From Limnohabitans sp. Rim47 (GTDB taxonomy: Bacteria > Pseudomonadota > Gammaproteobacteria > Burkholderiales > Burkholderiaceae_C): 64,000 nt of DNA. The notes beneath the pieces were generated by a model. It saw only the letters and a list, made by a program, of their open reading frames with translations. It did no database searches and was not told the origin of the DNA. The translations under genes and the position numbers were made by a program. Position 1 is the first letter of the stretch; each line of letters starts with the position of its first letter. The stretch spans positions 56,174 to 120,173 of the forward strand of contig NZ_FBYA01000005.1 in NCBI RefSeq assembly GCF_001517545.1. Reading direction: 5' to 3'. Shown here piece by piece: positions 43,854 through 53,142 of this stretch.

Positions 43854-44723
43854 TCAAAATGCGTCAGGGATGTCGATCGCGCCGTCAAACACGGAAGTGG
43901 CAGGGCCGGTCATCAGCACAGGGCTGTCTGCCTGACCTGCCCACTCGATGGTCAATACGCCACCGTGGGTCTGTACGTCCACGCGGCTGTCCAGCCAGCC
44001 TTGGCGAATGCCCGCCACCACGGCCGCGCACGCGCCAGTGCCACAAGCCAGGGTCTCGCCCGTGCCGCGTTCAAACACCCGCAATTTGATCTGGCTGCGC
44101 GAGACCACCTGCATGAAGCCCGCATTCACACGCTTGGGAAAAGCCGGGTGATTTTCAACCAACGGGCCTTGCGCCAGCACCGCAAAAGTGTCCACATCGT
44201 CCACGCGCTGCACCGCATGCGGGTTGCCCATAGAAACCACGCCCACACGGGCCATGCCTTGATCGCCCAACGCCAAGTCAAACACCGGCCAGCCGTTGAC
44301 CTGGTCGCTGATCAGGCCGATCGGGTTGAACGGCACCCGCTCCCAGTCAAACACCGGCGCGCCCATATTGACTGTGACGCGGCCATCGGGGTTCATGCGC
44401 AGCTCGATCTCGCCTTGCTGCACCTTCACACGCACCGTGGTTTTGTCGGTCAGGCCCTTGTCGCGCACATAGCGCACAAAGCACCGTGCCCCGTTGCCGC
44501 AGTGCTCCACCTCGCCGCCATCGGCGTTGTGGATCACGTATTCAAAGTCCAGTCCGGGCGCAGGCGAGGGCCGCACCGTGAGGATTTGGTCGGCCCCAAC
44601 ACCAAAGTGGCGATCGGCCAAAAATCGGTATTGGGCCGCGTTCAGACCCAGGCGGCCACGCGTCTCGTCGAGCACGACAAAATCATTGCCGGCCCCTTGC
44701 ATCTTGGTAAAGCGAATGTGCAT
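43854..44723 (-). CDS. dapF: Diaminopimelate epimerase
   Basis: This 289-residue PLP-independent epimerase converts LL-DAP to meso-DAP for lysine and peptidoglycan. It starts MHIRFTKMQGAGNDFVVLDE and has the two catalytic Cys motifs HCGNGARCFVRYV and GETLACGTGACAAVVAG. It is divergent from the Nudix-MBL gene, with 72 nt between the starts. Confidence 0.97.
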   Translation of the reverse strand: MHIRFTKMQGAGNDFVVLDETRGRLGLNAAQYRFLADRHFGVGADQILTVRPSPAPGLDFEYVIHNADGGEVEHCGNGARCFVRYVRDKGLTDKTTVRVKVQQGEIELRMNPDGRVTVNMGAPVFDWERVPFNPIGLISDQVNGWPVFDLALGDQGMARVGVVSMGNPHAVQRVDDVDTFAVLAQGPLVENHPAFPKRVNAGFMQVVSRSQIKLRVFERGTGETLACGTGACAAVVAGIRQGWLDSRVDVQTHGGVLTIEWAGQADSPVLMTGPATSVFDGAIDIPDAF

Positions 44724-44795
44724 GGCCACGATTATCGCCTTTGCCCTTGCCCAGAACCGGGCAAGCCCTGGCGCATCCCGGCCCGATAATGGGGC

Positions 44796-46442
44796 ATGGC
44801 ACGCACATCCCAACTCCTGCACCCCCAACGCGAACCCGCCCCGCTGCGCCCAGCCGCCACCGTGCTGCTGCTGCGCGATGGCCCGCAAGGTATCGAGGTG
44901 CTGATGACACGCCGCTCAATGACGGCCAGTTTTGCGCCCGGCGCCTATGTGTTTCCAGGCGGGGGAGTGGACGCCGCCGATGCCCAAGCCCATGCCCTGT
45001 CCACTCGCCGCATCAAGCAAAGCGACTTGCACTTGACGCAAGCCATCGCCGCGATCCGCGAAAGCTTTGAAGAGCTGGGGGTTTTGTTGGCCCGCCACAC
45101 CGATCAGCGCTGGGCCAACCACACCGACATCGCCAAGTTCGACCGCAAAGCCCCTTTCGCCGCCCAGTGCCAAGCCCAGGGCCTGACGCTGGCGGCCGAC
45201 CAGGTGTTTGTGCTGGCCCACTGGATCACCGACCGCGACTTGCCGCGCCGCTTTGATGTGCCCTTTTTGGTAGCCCGCATGCCCGAAGGCCAAACGCCGG
45301 TGGCCGATGAATCCGAACAGTTTGAACCCGTCTGGGTGCGCCCGGTCGACGCACTGACCCGTCACAAAGCAGGCGATTTCTACATCATCTTTCCGACCAT
45401 CCGCACGCTCGAACGCCTGCAGGCCTTTGCCAACGTGGACGCGGTGCTGCAAGCCTGCGCCGTGAACGACGAACCGCTTTGGACCAGCTGCCCCCGTGCC
45501 GGTTGGCTGGCGGGCAACGAAGCGCGTTACATGGAGCACGAGCCGCCCTTTGGCGAGCTGGCCCTGGTCACGCCCGATGGCCAGATCCACCACCACCTGG
45601 ACTGGCAGACCGATCAAAGTGTGCCGCTGCTCAAAAACGTGCAGCGCCTCACCGCCCCCAACCCCGGCGTGATGACCGGCCCTGGCACCAACAGCTATTT
45701 GGTAGGCGACCCCAACACCGGCTTCATCGCCATCGACCCGGGACCTGCCGACGACGAGCACCTGCAAAGGCTGTGGCGGGCGGCGGGCGGGCAAATCAAA
45801 GCCATTGTGTGCACCCACTCACACCCGGACCACTCACCCGGCGCGGCCCCCTTGCAAGCGCTGTGCACGAACAAGCCGCCTATTTTGGGCTTGGCCTCAC
45901 GCCCCACGGCCCGCGCCAACAGCCGCTTCGCCCCCGATCGCGAATTGGCCGACGGCGAAAAATTGGTGCTGCAAGGCACAGGCGTAGAAGGCGAGATCAC
46001 GCACACCCTGCGCGTGGTGCACACGCCTGGCCACGCGGCCAACCACCTGTGCCTGGTGCTCGAAGAAGACGGCCTGCTGTTTTCAGGCGACCACGTGCTC
46101 AACGGCAGCACCACCGTGATCGACCCACCCGACGGCCACATGGGCGACTATTTGGATTCGCTCGACAAACTGGCCACGGCCTGCGAGGCGGGCCACATTG
46201 AATTCATCTTGCCCGCGCACGGCCATGTGCTGGGCTTTGCCCACCAAGCCATCACGCAGCTCAAGGCCCACCGCCTCAAACGCGAAGCCAAAATCGCCGC
46301 CGCGATGCAGGCCCTGCCCCAGGGCAGCCTGCAAGAATGGGTAGAAAAAGCCTACGACGACGTCCCTTCCCGCCTGTGGCCCGTGGCCGCACGCTCACTG
46401 CAAGCGCATGTAGACCACATCCGCGAGCAAGCCCTGTCTTGA
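44796..46442 (+). CDS. Nudix hydrolase / metallo-beta-lactamase fold fusion protein
   Basis: This 548-residue protein joins two hydrolase modules. The N-terminal ~250 residues are Nudix-like (AATVLLLRDGPQGIEVLMTRR, YVFPGGGVD, IAAIRESFEELGVLL). The C-terminal ~280 residues are a metallo-beta-lactamase fold close to LACTB2, with THSHPDHSPGAAPL, TPGHAANHLCL, SGDHVLNGSTTVI, LPAHGHVLG and a final winged-helix segment. The Nudix box spacing is not canonical, as the Gly-x5-Glu part is separated from REXXEELG by an insertion. The substrate is unknown; nucleotide-CoA or RNA have been suggested for related halves. Confidence 0.88.
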   Translation: MARTSQLLHPQREPAPLRPAATVLLLRDGPQGIEVLMTRRSMTASFAPGAYVFPGGGVDAADAQAHALSTRRIKQSDLHLTQAIAAIRESFEELGVLLARHTDQRWANHTDIAKFDRKAPFAAQCQAQGLTLAADQVFVLAHWITDRDLPRRFDVPFLVARMPEGQTPVADESEQFEPVWVRPVDALTRHKAGDFYIIFPTIRTLERLQAFANVDAVLQACAVNDEPLWTSCPRAGWLAGNEARYMEHEPPFGELALVTPDGQIHHHLDWQTDQSVPLLKNVQRLTAPNPGVMTGPGTNSYLVGDPNTGFIAIDPGPADDEHLQRLWRAAGGQIKAIVCTHSHPDHSPGAAPLQALCTNKPPILGLASRPTARANSRFAPDRELADGEKLVLQGTGVEGEITHTLRVVHTPGHAANHLCLVLEEDGLLFSGDHVLNGSTTVIDPPDGHMGDYLDSLDKLATACEAGHIEFILPAHGHVLGFAHQAITQLKAHRLKREAKIAAAMQALPQGSLQEWVEKAYDDVPSRLWPVAARSLQAHVDHIREQALS

Positions 46443-46470
46443 AGCCACTTAAGATTTTTTGAAAGATTTG

Positions 46471-47166
46471 ATGATTTCCTCTGAAGAAGGCATTCGCCTG
46501 GCCAAACGCGTGGCCGCCGACCAAAACTGCTCACGCCGCGAAGCCGAAGCCCTGATCGTGGCTGGCGGCGTGCAGGTCGCAGGCAAAGTCGTCACCGACC
46601 CGGCTCGGCGCGTGCAAGAAGAACAAACCGTCTCCGTCAACCGCCTGGTCTCCATGGCCGCCCTAGCCCCCATGACCTTGGTGCTGTTCAAGCCTGCCGA
46701 CCGGGTGGCCAATCTGGCCTGGCTGCAAGACACGGTTGGCCTTAAAGCCGCCCAACCCGGCATTTGGGGACACGAACGCCTGGCCAAAATGCAAATGCCC
46801 TTGCCCTTGGCAAAACCCGCCAGCGGTTTGTGCATTTTTTCGGACGATGTGGGCGTGCTGCGCCACCTTGAAGACCGCCGCAGCCCGATGGAACAAGAAT
46901 GGATGGCCACGTTGGATGGCCCTGTGAACGAGGCCACGCTGAAAGCCCTCAACGGTCCCGGCATTCGCGCCAGCATCAACCGTCAAACCGACACCCTGAC
47001 CGTGCTGCGCATCGCAGGCAAAGACATCGACGGGCAGGAACTGGGCCGTTGGCTAGACCAGCAATGTCCGCTGCAAGACCTGCGCCGTCAGCGGGTGGGC
47101 CGCCTCAGCTTGGCCCCACTGGAGCCCGGACAGTGGCGTCAGCTCGAAGGCTACGAGCGCTTCTAA
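46471..47166 (+). CDS. S4-domain RsuA/RluF-like protein, probably catalytically inactive
   Basis: This 231-residue protein has an N-terminal S4 RNA-binding domain (RLAKRVAADQNCSRREAEAL, followed by VAGGVQVAGKVV) and then the outline of an RsuA-family pseudouridine synthase (LVLFKPADRVANL, EWMATLDGPV, RQTDTLTVLRIAGK). The catalytic motif, normally G-R-L-D-x-x-T-S-G-L, reads PLAKPASGLCIF here: the essential Asp is replaced by Lys. It probably binds structured rRNA without isomerising uridine. ATG 46471 is chosen; a TTG at 46459 is in frame. Confidence 0.75.
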   Translation: MISSEEGIRLAKRVAADQNCSRREAEALIVAGGVQVAGKVVTDPARRVQEEQTVSVNRLVSMAALAPMTLVLFKPADRVANLAWLQDTVGLKAAQPGIWGHERLAKMQMPLPLAKPASGLCIFSDDVGVLRHLEDRRSPMEQEWMATLDGPVNEATLKALNGPGIRASINRQTDTLTVLRIAGKDIDGQELGRWLDQQCPLQDLRRQRVGRLSLAPLEPGQWRQLEGYERF

Positions 47167-47288
47167 TCAATTTCCGACAAAAATACACAGGATTTACCCT
47201 TGAATTGAAACGGGCAATCCCCAATTAACGAGTCAGTCTGAGAAAATAACTGATCAGTCACAACGGCGAACCCTCAGCCTGTGACCCC

Positions 47289-47310
47289 GCAAAGCCCCAA
47301 AAGGCTTTGC
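47289..47310 (+). promoter_or_regulatory. Hairpin in the 5' leader of the Rrf2-family gene
   Basis: GCAAAGCC (47289-47296) pairs perfectly with GGCTTTGC (47303-47310) around CCAAAA. It ends 22 nt before the ATG and a few nt before the AAGGAG ribosome binding site; there is no T-run, so it is not a terminator. Upstream at 47249-47258 is the palindrome ACTGATCAGT, a possible operator. Confidence 0.5.
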
Positions 47311-47332
47311 ACAACGCAGAAAGGAGCACACC

Positions 47333-47854
47333 ATGCGTTTGAGCACCAAAAGTCGATTTGCTGTCACCGCCATGATTGACGTTGCGCTGCGCGAAGACCG
47401 CGGCCCCGTGTCATTGGCCGCCATCAGCGTGCGTCACCAAATTTCGCTGTCCTACCTGGAGCAGCTGTTCAGCAAACTGCGCCAGCAAGGCCTGGTCGAA
47501 AGCACCCGCGGCCCCGGCGGCGGTTATTCGCTGTCGCGCAGTGCCGAAAAAATCACCATGGCCGACATCGTGGGCGCTGTCGATGCGCCTTCGGACGAAG
47601 AAGCGGCAGCCGATGGCGGCTGGATGAACAGCGATCTGTGGGCCAGCCTGAACGAGAAAATGCTGACCCATTTGCAATCCATCAGCCTGCGCCAACTGGT
47701 GGCCGAGCAGCGGACAAAGGGCGTCACCGTCGAGCCAGCGCCCCAGGCGGCCATCAAACGCGGCGTGTTCGCCAAGCCCAAAAGCACCTTGAAGATCACC
47801 GCGCCCAATTCGGTGTTTGCGTTGGCGGGCAGCTTGATGCCTTCACGCGGCTGA
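47333..47854 (+). CDS. Rrf2/IscR-family regulator lacking the Fe-S cysteines
   Basis: This 173-residue protein matches IscR through the winged helix (MRLSTKSRFAVTAMIDVAL, ISLSYLEQLFSKLRQQGLVE, RGPGGGYSLSR) and the dimer helix (MLTHLQSISLRQLVAEQ). IscR senses iron-sulfur status with three Cys in the loop after the wing; here that loop is SDEEAAADGGWMNSDLW and the whole protein has no cysteine. It would therefore bind DNA constitutively or sense something else. No isc genes follow. AAGGAG stands 6 nt before the ATG. The C-terminal ~45 residues are longer and more basic than in E. coli IscR. Confidence 0.88.
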   Translation: MRLSTKSRFAVTAMIDVALREDRGPVSLAAISVRHQISLSYLEQLFSKLRQQGLVESTRGPGGGYSLSRSAEKITMADIVGAVDAPSDEEAAADGGWMNSDLWASLNEKMLTHLQSISLRQLVAEQRTKGVTVEPAPQAAIKRGVFAKPKSTLKITAPNSVFALAGSLMPSRG

Positions 47855-47875
47855 AGTTGGCGCTGCCAAAACACA

Positions 47876-47899
47876 AAAACCCGCTTCGGCGGGTTTTTT
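47876..47899. terminator. Bidirectional terminator between the Rrf2-family gene and rnpB
   Basis: AAAACCCGC-TTCG-GCGGGTTTT (47876-47897) is followed by more T on the plus strand and A on the left, so it can end both the plus-strand regulator and the minus-strand RNase P RNA. Confidence 0.9.
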
Positions 47900-47974
47900 G
47901 TTGTCGGCAAACCAAACAGAGGCGCCAAGAGCTTAGGCATGGGCTTTGGCTTTGGCTTTGGCCATCGAAAAAGT

Positions 47975-48327
47975 GTGAAGCTCGCCGATAAGCCGGATTC
48001 TGTGCACAACGGTTGCCCGCTGCGTGACCGCCATTACTCTGGGCCGGGGGTCGCCCACCCGGCTCGATGCTACCTACCCGCCAACTCACCCCGCGGAACC
48101 ACAGGGAAAAGCGATGCGGCGAACCGCCTCACTTCAGGAAGGCCTACTTGGTATTGCTGCGCGTAGAGATTGCCCGTTTCACCCGAACTCAATCGGCTCG
48201 TCTCTGTTGCTCTGATCCTCACCTCACGGTGGAGAGGTATTACCTCCTACGCTGTCCTGTGCAGTCCGGACGTTCCTCCAGTGCACCCTTTCGGGTCTTG
48301 CACCAGCGACGGTCTGGCGAGCTTCAC
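47975..48327 (-). ncRNA. rnpB: RNase P RNA (M1 RNA)
   Basis: On the minus strand the ends GTGAAGCTCGCC and GGCGAGCTTCAC pair to form helix P1. Close to the 5' end is the conserved GAGGAACGTCCGGACTGCAC (P4 region), and close to the 3' end CCGGCTTATCGGCGAGCTTC, the same context as in E. coli M1 RNA. The length of about 353 nt fits bacterial type A. It is the catalytic subunit for tRNA 5' maturation. A GATAAT -10 box (48334-48339) lies just upstream of the 5' end; the -35 is not clear. End positions are set by P1 and could be off by a few nt. Confidence 0.95.
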
Positions 48328-48428
48328 GGAGTGATTATCGCCTGCGGGCATAAGCTCATACCGCCCAGTGTCTGAACTTTCACGCACAATGATTTTTTTA
48401 ATTGACCGTTTCAGCCAGGAAAACCCCC

Positions 48429-49346
<918 letters not shown>

Positions 49347-49361
49347 GTCCTCTGACGTCGA

Positions 49362-49526
49362 CATGTCATTCCAGACTTGACCCTGTTGTCATCCCAGACT
49401 AGACCCTGTTGTCCTCCCAGACTAGACCCCCTTGTCATCCCGGACTTGATCCGGGATCCATGGCTGCGGCGGAGGTGGACCCCGGGTCTTCGCCCGGGGT
49501 GACCGCATTGCGTCAGGAATGACATG
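49362..49526. repeat. MITE-like intergenic repeat with terminal inverted repeats
   Basis: The 165-bp element begins CATGTCATTCC (49362-49372) and ends GGAATGACATG (49516-49526), a perfect 11-bp terminal inverted repeat. Its left part holds four degenerate tandem copies of a TGTCATCCCAGACTTGACCC-like unit; inside are the hairpins CCCGGACTTGATCCGGG and CCCCGGG-TCTTCG-CCCGGGG. The style matches non-coding GTCATCCCGGA-type repeats found scattered in many proteobacterial genomes. It encodes nothing. Only one copy is in this window. Confidence 0.8.
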
Positions 49527-49602
49527 CACCCCAAGCATGCGGCTGCAGCACCGCAGATAAAATAAGCCTCTTGCTTGATAACCACAAGCCACAGAGGCCG
49601 CC

Positions 49603-51438
49603 ATGATCCGAATTTCCGAACTCAAACTCCCCCTCTCGGCCCTGCCCGTTGAAGTGCGCCGCGCCGCCGATGCGCCGAGCGAAACCGACGAAGACCGCCT
49701 GCCCACCCCCCATCCCGAGGCCGCCTTGCGCCAATTGGCGGCGCAAGCGCTGGGCATCGCCCCCGCAGACATCGCCACGCTGACCGTGTTCAAGCGCAGC
49801 TTTGACGCACGTAAGGCTGATTTGTTGGCGGTGTACATCGTGGACATCGCTCTGAACAACGCACAGGCCGAAGCCCATTTGCTGCAGCAGTTCGAGCAAA
49901 ACCCACACATCCAGCCCACGCCCGACATGGCTTGGCATGCGCCCTGCCAAGCGCCGCAAGGCTTTGGCGCACAAGAAGGCGAGCGCCCGGTGGTGGTGGG
50001 TTTTGGCCCTTGCGGCATGTTTGCGGCACTGGCTTTGGCGCAGATGGGTTTCAGGCCCATCGTGCTCGAACGCGGCAAACCGGTGCGCGAACGCACCAAA
50101 GACACCTGGGGCTTGTGGCGCAAAAAAGTGCTCAACCCCGAAAGCAATGTGCAGTTTGGCGAAGGCGGCGCAGGCACGTTTTCAGACGGCAAGCTGTACA
50201 GCCAGATCAAGGACCCGCGCCACCTGGGCCGCAAGGTGATGGACGAATTCGTCCAAGCAGGCGCCCCAGCCGACATCCTGTTTGCCGCACACCCGCACAT
50301 TGGCACCTTCAAGCTGGTCAAGGTGGTGGAGAACATCCGCGAGCAAATCATCGCGCTGGGCGGCGAGATCCGGTTTGAGCAGCGCGTGAGCGACGTGTTG
50401 CTGTCAATCACCGCCGAAGGCCAGCAATTGACTGGCTTGCAAGTGCAAGACCTGCGCACAGGCCAAAGCCAAACCCTGCACACGCGCCATGCGGTGCTGG
50501 CCTTGGGCCACAGCTCGCGCGACACCTTTGTCATGCTGCACCGCCGTGGCGTGGCCATGCAGGCCAAAGCATTTTCCATTGGCGTGCGCATCGAACACCC
50601 GCAAAGCGTGATCGACCAAGCGCGTTGGGGCCGCCATGCGGGCCACCCCTTGCTGGGCGCTGCCGACTACAAGCTGGTGCACCACGCGCAAAACGGCCGT
50701 GCGGTTTACAGTTTTTGCATGTGTCCTGGTGGCACCGTGGTGGCCGCCACCAGCGAGGCCGGTCGCGTGGTCACCAACGGCATGAGCCAATATTCACGCA
50801 ACGAGCGCAATGCCAATGCGGGCATGGTGGTGGCGATTGACCCACCTGACTACCCACTGGACACCGCCGCCTGGCAAGCCGCCTTTGGCCATGACGACGG
50901 CACACAGCTGGCACAAGAAGCGCATGCACTTGCAAACCAGCAACCGCCCGCCAGCCACCCGCTGTCGGGCATCGTGTTGCAGCGTCAGCTGGAAAGCCGC
51001 GCCTTTGAAGTGGGCGGCAGCAACTACGAAGCCCCCGGTCAATTGGTTGGCGACTTTCTGGCACAACGCGCATCAACAGCCTGGGGCAGCGTGCAAGCTT
51101 CTTACAAGCCCGGCGTGAAATTGGTTGACCTGGCCGAGGTGCTGCCCGACTACGTCGTGACCGCCATGCGCGAGGCGTTGCCGGTGTTCGGTCGCAAGAT
51201 TCGTGGCTATGACATGGCCGATGCGGTCATGACCGGCGTCGAGACACGCACCTCGTCACCGCTGCGCATGCCGCGTGGCGACGACCACCAGAGCACCAAC
51301 ACCCAAGGCCTGTACCCGGCTGGCGAAGGGGCCAGTTACGCAGGCGGCATTTTGTCAGCGGGGGTGGATGGCATCAAAGTGGCCGAGTCTTTGGCACGGC
51401 ACATCACCTCGCAGCACTCACCACAAACAAGACCCTAA
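49603..51438 (+). CDS. FAD-dependent oxidoreductase, COG2509 type
   Basis: This 611-residue protein has an N-terminal domain of about 115 residues typical of this group (FKRSFDARKADLLAVYIVDI), then the FAD-binding GFGPCGMFAALALAQMGFRP, QFGEGGAGTFSDGKLYSQIK, and a C-terminal GLYPAGEGASYAGGILSAGVDG that closes over the flavin. Large COG2509 proteins are conserved and uncharacterised; they resemble glutathione-reductase-type dehydrogenases without a redox disulfide. GAGG stands 5 nt before the ATG. It converges with the next gene with a 4-nt overlap of stops. Confidence 0.88.
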   Translation: MIRISELKLPLSALPVEVRRAADAPSETDEDRLPTPHPEAALRQLAAQALGIAPADIATLTVFKRSFDARKADLLAVYIVDIALNNAQAEAHLLQQFEQNPHIQPTPDMAWHAPCQAPQGFGAQEGERPVVVGFGPCGMFAALALAQMGFRPIVLERGKPVRERTKDTWGLWRKKVLNPESNVQFGEGGAGTFSDGKLYSQIKDPRHLGRKVMDEFVQAGAPADILFAAHPHIGTFKLVKVVENIREQIIALGGEIRFEQRVSDVLLSITAEGQQLTGLQVQDLRTGQSQTLHTRHAVLALGHSSRDTFVMLHRRGVAMQAKAFSIGVRIEHPQSVIDQARWGRHAGHPLLGAADYKLVHHAQNGRAVYSFCMCPGGTVVAATSEAGRVVTNGMSQYSRNERNANAGMVVAIDPPDYPLDTAAWQAAFGHDDGTQLAQEAHALANQQPPASHPLSGIVLQRQLESRAFEVGGSNYEAPGQLVGDFLAQRASTAWGSVQASYKPGVKLVDLAEVLPDYVVTAMREALPVFGRKIRGYDMADAVMTGVETRTSSPLRMPRGDDHQSTNTQGLYPAGEGASYAGGILSAGVDGIKVAESLARHITSQHSPQTRP

Positions 51439-52127
51439 GCTGGCGCCACGTGGCTCGGCATTTGCGCGTGGCAGGTGCAGGCCAGCGCGGCCAGCGCAGC
51501 TGCTGACGGCACGTGCAAACGCCCATCCCGCACATCAAAAACCGAAGCTTCAGGTGCTTGCCTTGAACCCGTTTGAAACGTGTCGGCCCATTGCCTTATG
51601 GACTGCGGCAGCGCATTCAGGCTCAAGGTCAGGCCAGCATGGGGATGTTGCGCCAAACACTGCAAAAGCCAACTGCTCAGACTCTGCGTGGGCGTGTGAT
51701 GCTGCACACAAAACGACCATTGGGCCATTTGACTGACCCGTCTTTGCATGGCCGCTGTTTGGTGCCACAACCAGGATGCGTAACGCGCCGGATCGTCTCG
51801 CACAGGCGCCCAGTCCACGCGATAGGCTTGCCCCGCCACCACGACATGGGCTTGCATGAGTGCCGCGCCTTTGTGCAGTGGCCCCACACAGCCATGCTGG
51901 CCAACAAGCGCAGTGGCACGCCGCACCGAAGGTGTCGAAGGTGTCACATGGGCAGGCCCCAGCGTGATCAAAGCATCGACGGGAAAATAAACCGAAAAAT
52001 CAGATTCTGATGTCAGAGAACCGGCTTGCAATGCAACGCATTCCACCTTCAATGCTGGCACCGCACCGCTGTCTGCAAGCATCCGAGCCAACAATGTGTT
52101 TTTCATTTTTTCAGTAGGCCTGTGCAT
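51435..52127 (-). CDS. Degenerate Crp/Fnr-like protein
   Basis: This ~230-residue protein shares the layout of the Crp/Fnr protein at 53143-53850: FPVDALITL and RATALVGQHGCVG fit the cyclic-nucleotide-domain strands, a helix (MQRRVSQMAQWSFCVQHHTPTQSL) fits the dimer helix, and SVFDVRDGRLHVPSAAALAALAC fits the wing and C-terminal helix ending near Cys residues. The recognition helix region (PQSIRQWADTFQTGSRQAP) has lost the usual helix-turn-helix consensus, so DNA binding is doubtful. The homology is my reading of aligned patterns, not a search. The start is uncertain (52127, 52106 or GTG 52139). Confidence 0.6.
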   Translation of the reverse strand: MHRPTEKMKNTLLARMLADSGAVPALKVECVALQAGSLTSESDFSVYFPVDALITLGPAHVTPSTPSVRRATALVGQHGCVGPLHKGAALMQAHVVVAGQAYRVDWAPVRDDPARYASWLWHQTAAMQRRVSQMAQWSFCVQHHTPTQSLSSWLLQCLAQHPHAGLTLSLNALPQSIRQWADTFQTGSRQAPEASVFDVRDGRLHVPSAAALAALACTCHAQMPSHVAPA

Positions 52128-52192
52128 GACTTCTGGCACCTGTTTTGACTGGTATTCGAACCCTTTGGGTTAGATGATTTGGGTCATTTTTA

Positions 52193-52212
52193 TTCTATGT
52201 TCTTTATAGAAC
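52193..52212. promoter_or_regulatory. Inverted repeat GTTC-N6-GAAC between divergent Crp/Fnr genes
   Basis: GTTC-TTTATA-GAAC (52199-52212), nested with TTCTAT...ATAGAA (52193-52211), lies between the divergent genes at 51435-52127 and 52347-53027. The same GTTC-N6-GAAC arrangement recurs at 53072-53085 before the next Crp/Fnr gene, which suggests a shared regulator, perhaps one of these proteins. A further repeat, AACCC-TTT-GGGTT, lies nearby at about 52159-52171. Confidence 0.5.
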
Positions 52213-52346
52213 CAAGCGATGGATGCGGTATATGGTCAACTTGCAAGATTGTCGGCATGCATTGGTTGGGCTTTTTAAGCGCAGACCCTGAGATGCCAAA
52301 CCTCCAGCAACCCACCTAAAAAAACCTGCCAATCGGGTCTATTTCA

Positions 52347-53027
52347 GTGACGCTTTTGACCAACGGAATCATCTTTCAACTTTCAAAGGAAGATCAAAAC
52401 CGGGTGCAGAACATCTGCAAACCGGTTCAACTGTTTGCAGGTCAAGTCTTGTGCAAACCAGTGCACCATGAAACACCCAAGATTTATTTTTTAACGGGCG
52501 CATGCGTGGCACTGCTCGTCAAAAACAAAGCGCGCAATACATTGGCTGTGGGCTTGGTCGGATCTGAAGGGGGCATCGGCTTGGGCTCGGTGCTGGACAG
52601 CCACTCGGAGAACCTGCACTTTCTAGTGCAAACCAGCGGAACCGCCTGGATGGCTGAGAGTGCCGACTTCGCTCTTCTGCTGCACCAACGGCCCGGCATG
52701 TTGTGGGGCATTTCACAGTATCTGTGGCAATTGACCGAACACATTGCCGCCATATCTGCGTCTGTTCAGTTCGAAGATGTCACCACCCGTTTGGCCCGGT
52801 GGCTGGCGTTGTCTGCAGAACGCGCACAGATTCAACAGTTGCGCCTGACACACGAACACCTGGCAAAGATGCTGGGCGTGCGACGCGTCAGCATCACATT
52901 GGCAGCAGGTGAGCTGAAAGAGCGGGGTCTGATCGCTTACCAAAGAGGTGTGCTCAACATTCTCGATTCGGCCGGATTGCAACAAACTGTGAGCTCAGAA
53001 CCTGAAAAGCACGCCAGGTTCATTTAA
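52347..53027 (+). CDS. Crp/Fnr family transcriptional regulator
   Basis: This 226-residue protein has an N-terminal cyclic-nucleotide-like beta-barrel (GQVLCKPVHHETPKIYFLTG, VGLVGSEGGIGLGSVL), a long dimer helix and a C-terminal winged helix with the recognition motif LTHEHLAKMLGVRRVSITLA. It lacks the Cys cluster of FNR and the cAMP-binding residues of Crp. The effector is unknown. The start is GTG at 52347 with only a weak GGGT upstream; the frame is otherwise clean. The leader holds the GTTC-N6-GAAC repeat. Confidence 0.88.
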   Translation: MTLLTNGIIFQLSKEDQNRVQNICKPVQLFAGQVLCKPVHHETPKIYFLTGACVALLVKNKARNTLAVGLVGSEGGIGLGSVLDSHSENLHFLVQTSGTAWMAESADFALLLHQRPGMLWGISQYLWQLTEHIAAISASVQFEDVTTRLARWLALSAERAQIQQLRLTHEHLAKMLGVRRVSITLAAGELKERGLIAYQRGVLNILDSAGLQQTVSSEPEKHARFI

Positions 53028-53071
53028 TCCAACAAATTAAATCTTTCTCCTTTGCAAGGAGATGGAGATTT

Positions 53072-53107
53072 GTTCGCCACAGAACATACGACTTATCAAT
53101 TTTGATA
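53072..53107. promoter_or_regulatory. Two inverted repeats upstream of the second Crp/Fnr gene
   Basis: TGTTC-GCCACA-GAACA (core GTTC-N6-GAAC at 53072-53085) matches the motif at 52199-52212. Nine nt further is the perfect palindrome TATCAA-TT-TTGATA (53094-53107), whose half sites resemble FNR halves in reversed order. Both lie within 75 nt of the ATG at 53143, in an AT-rich leader. Confidence 0.5.
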
Positions 53108-53142
53108 TATTTAACGAAGTAAATAAATCAAAATTATGATTC

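Noticed and set aside
49373..49460. Tandem units as a CRISPR array
   Set aside because: Units of about 31 bp are directly adjacent without unique spacers, are degenerate, and no cas genes are present.
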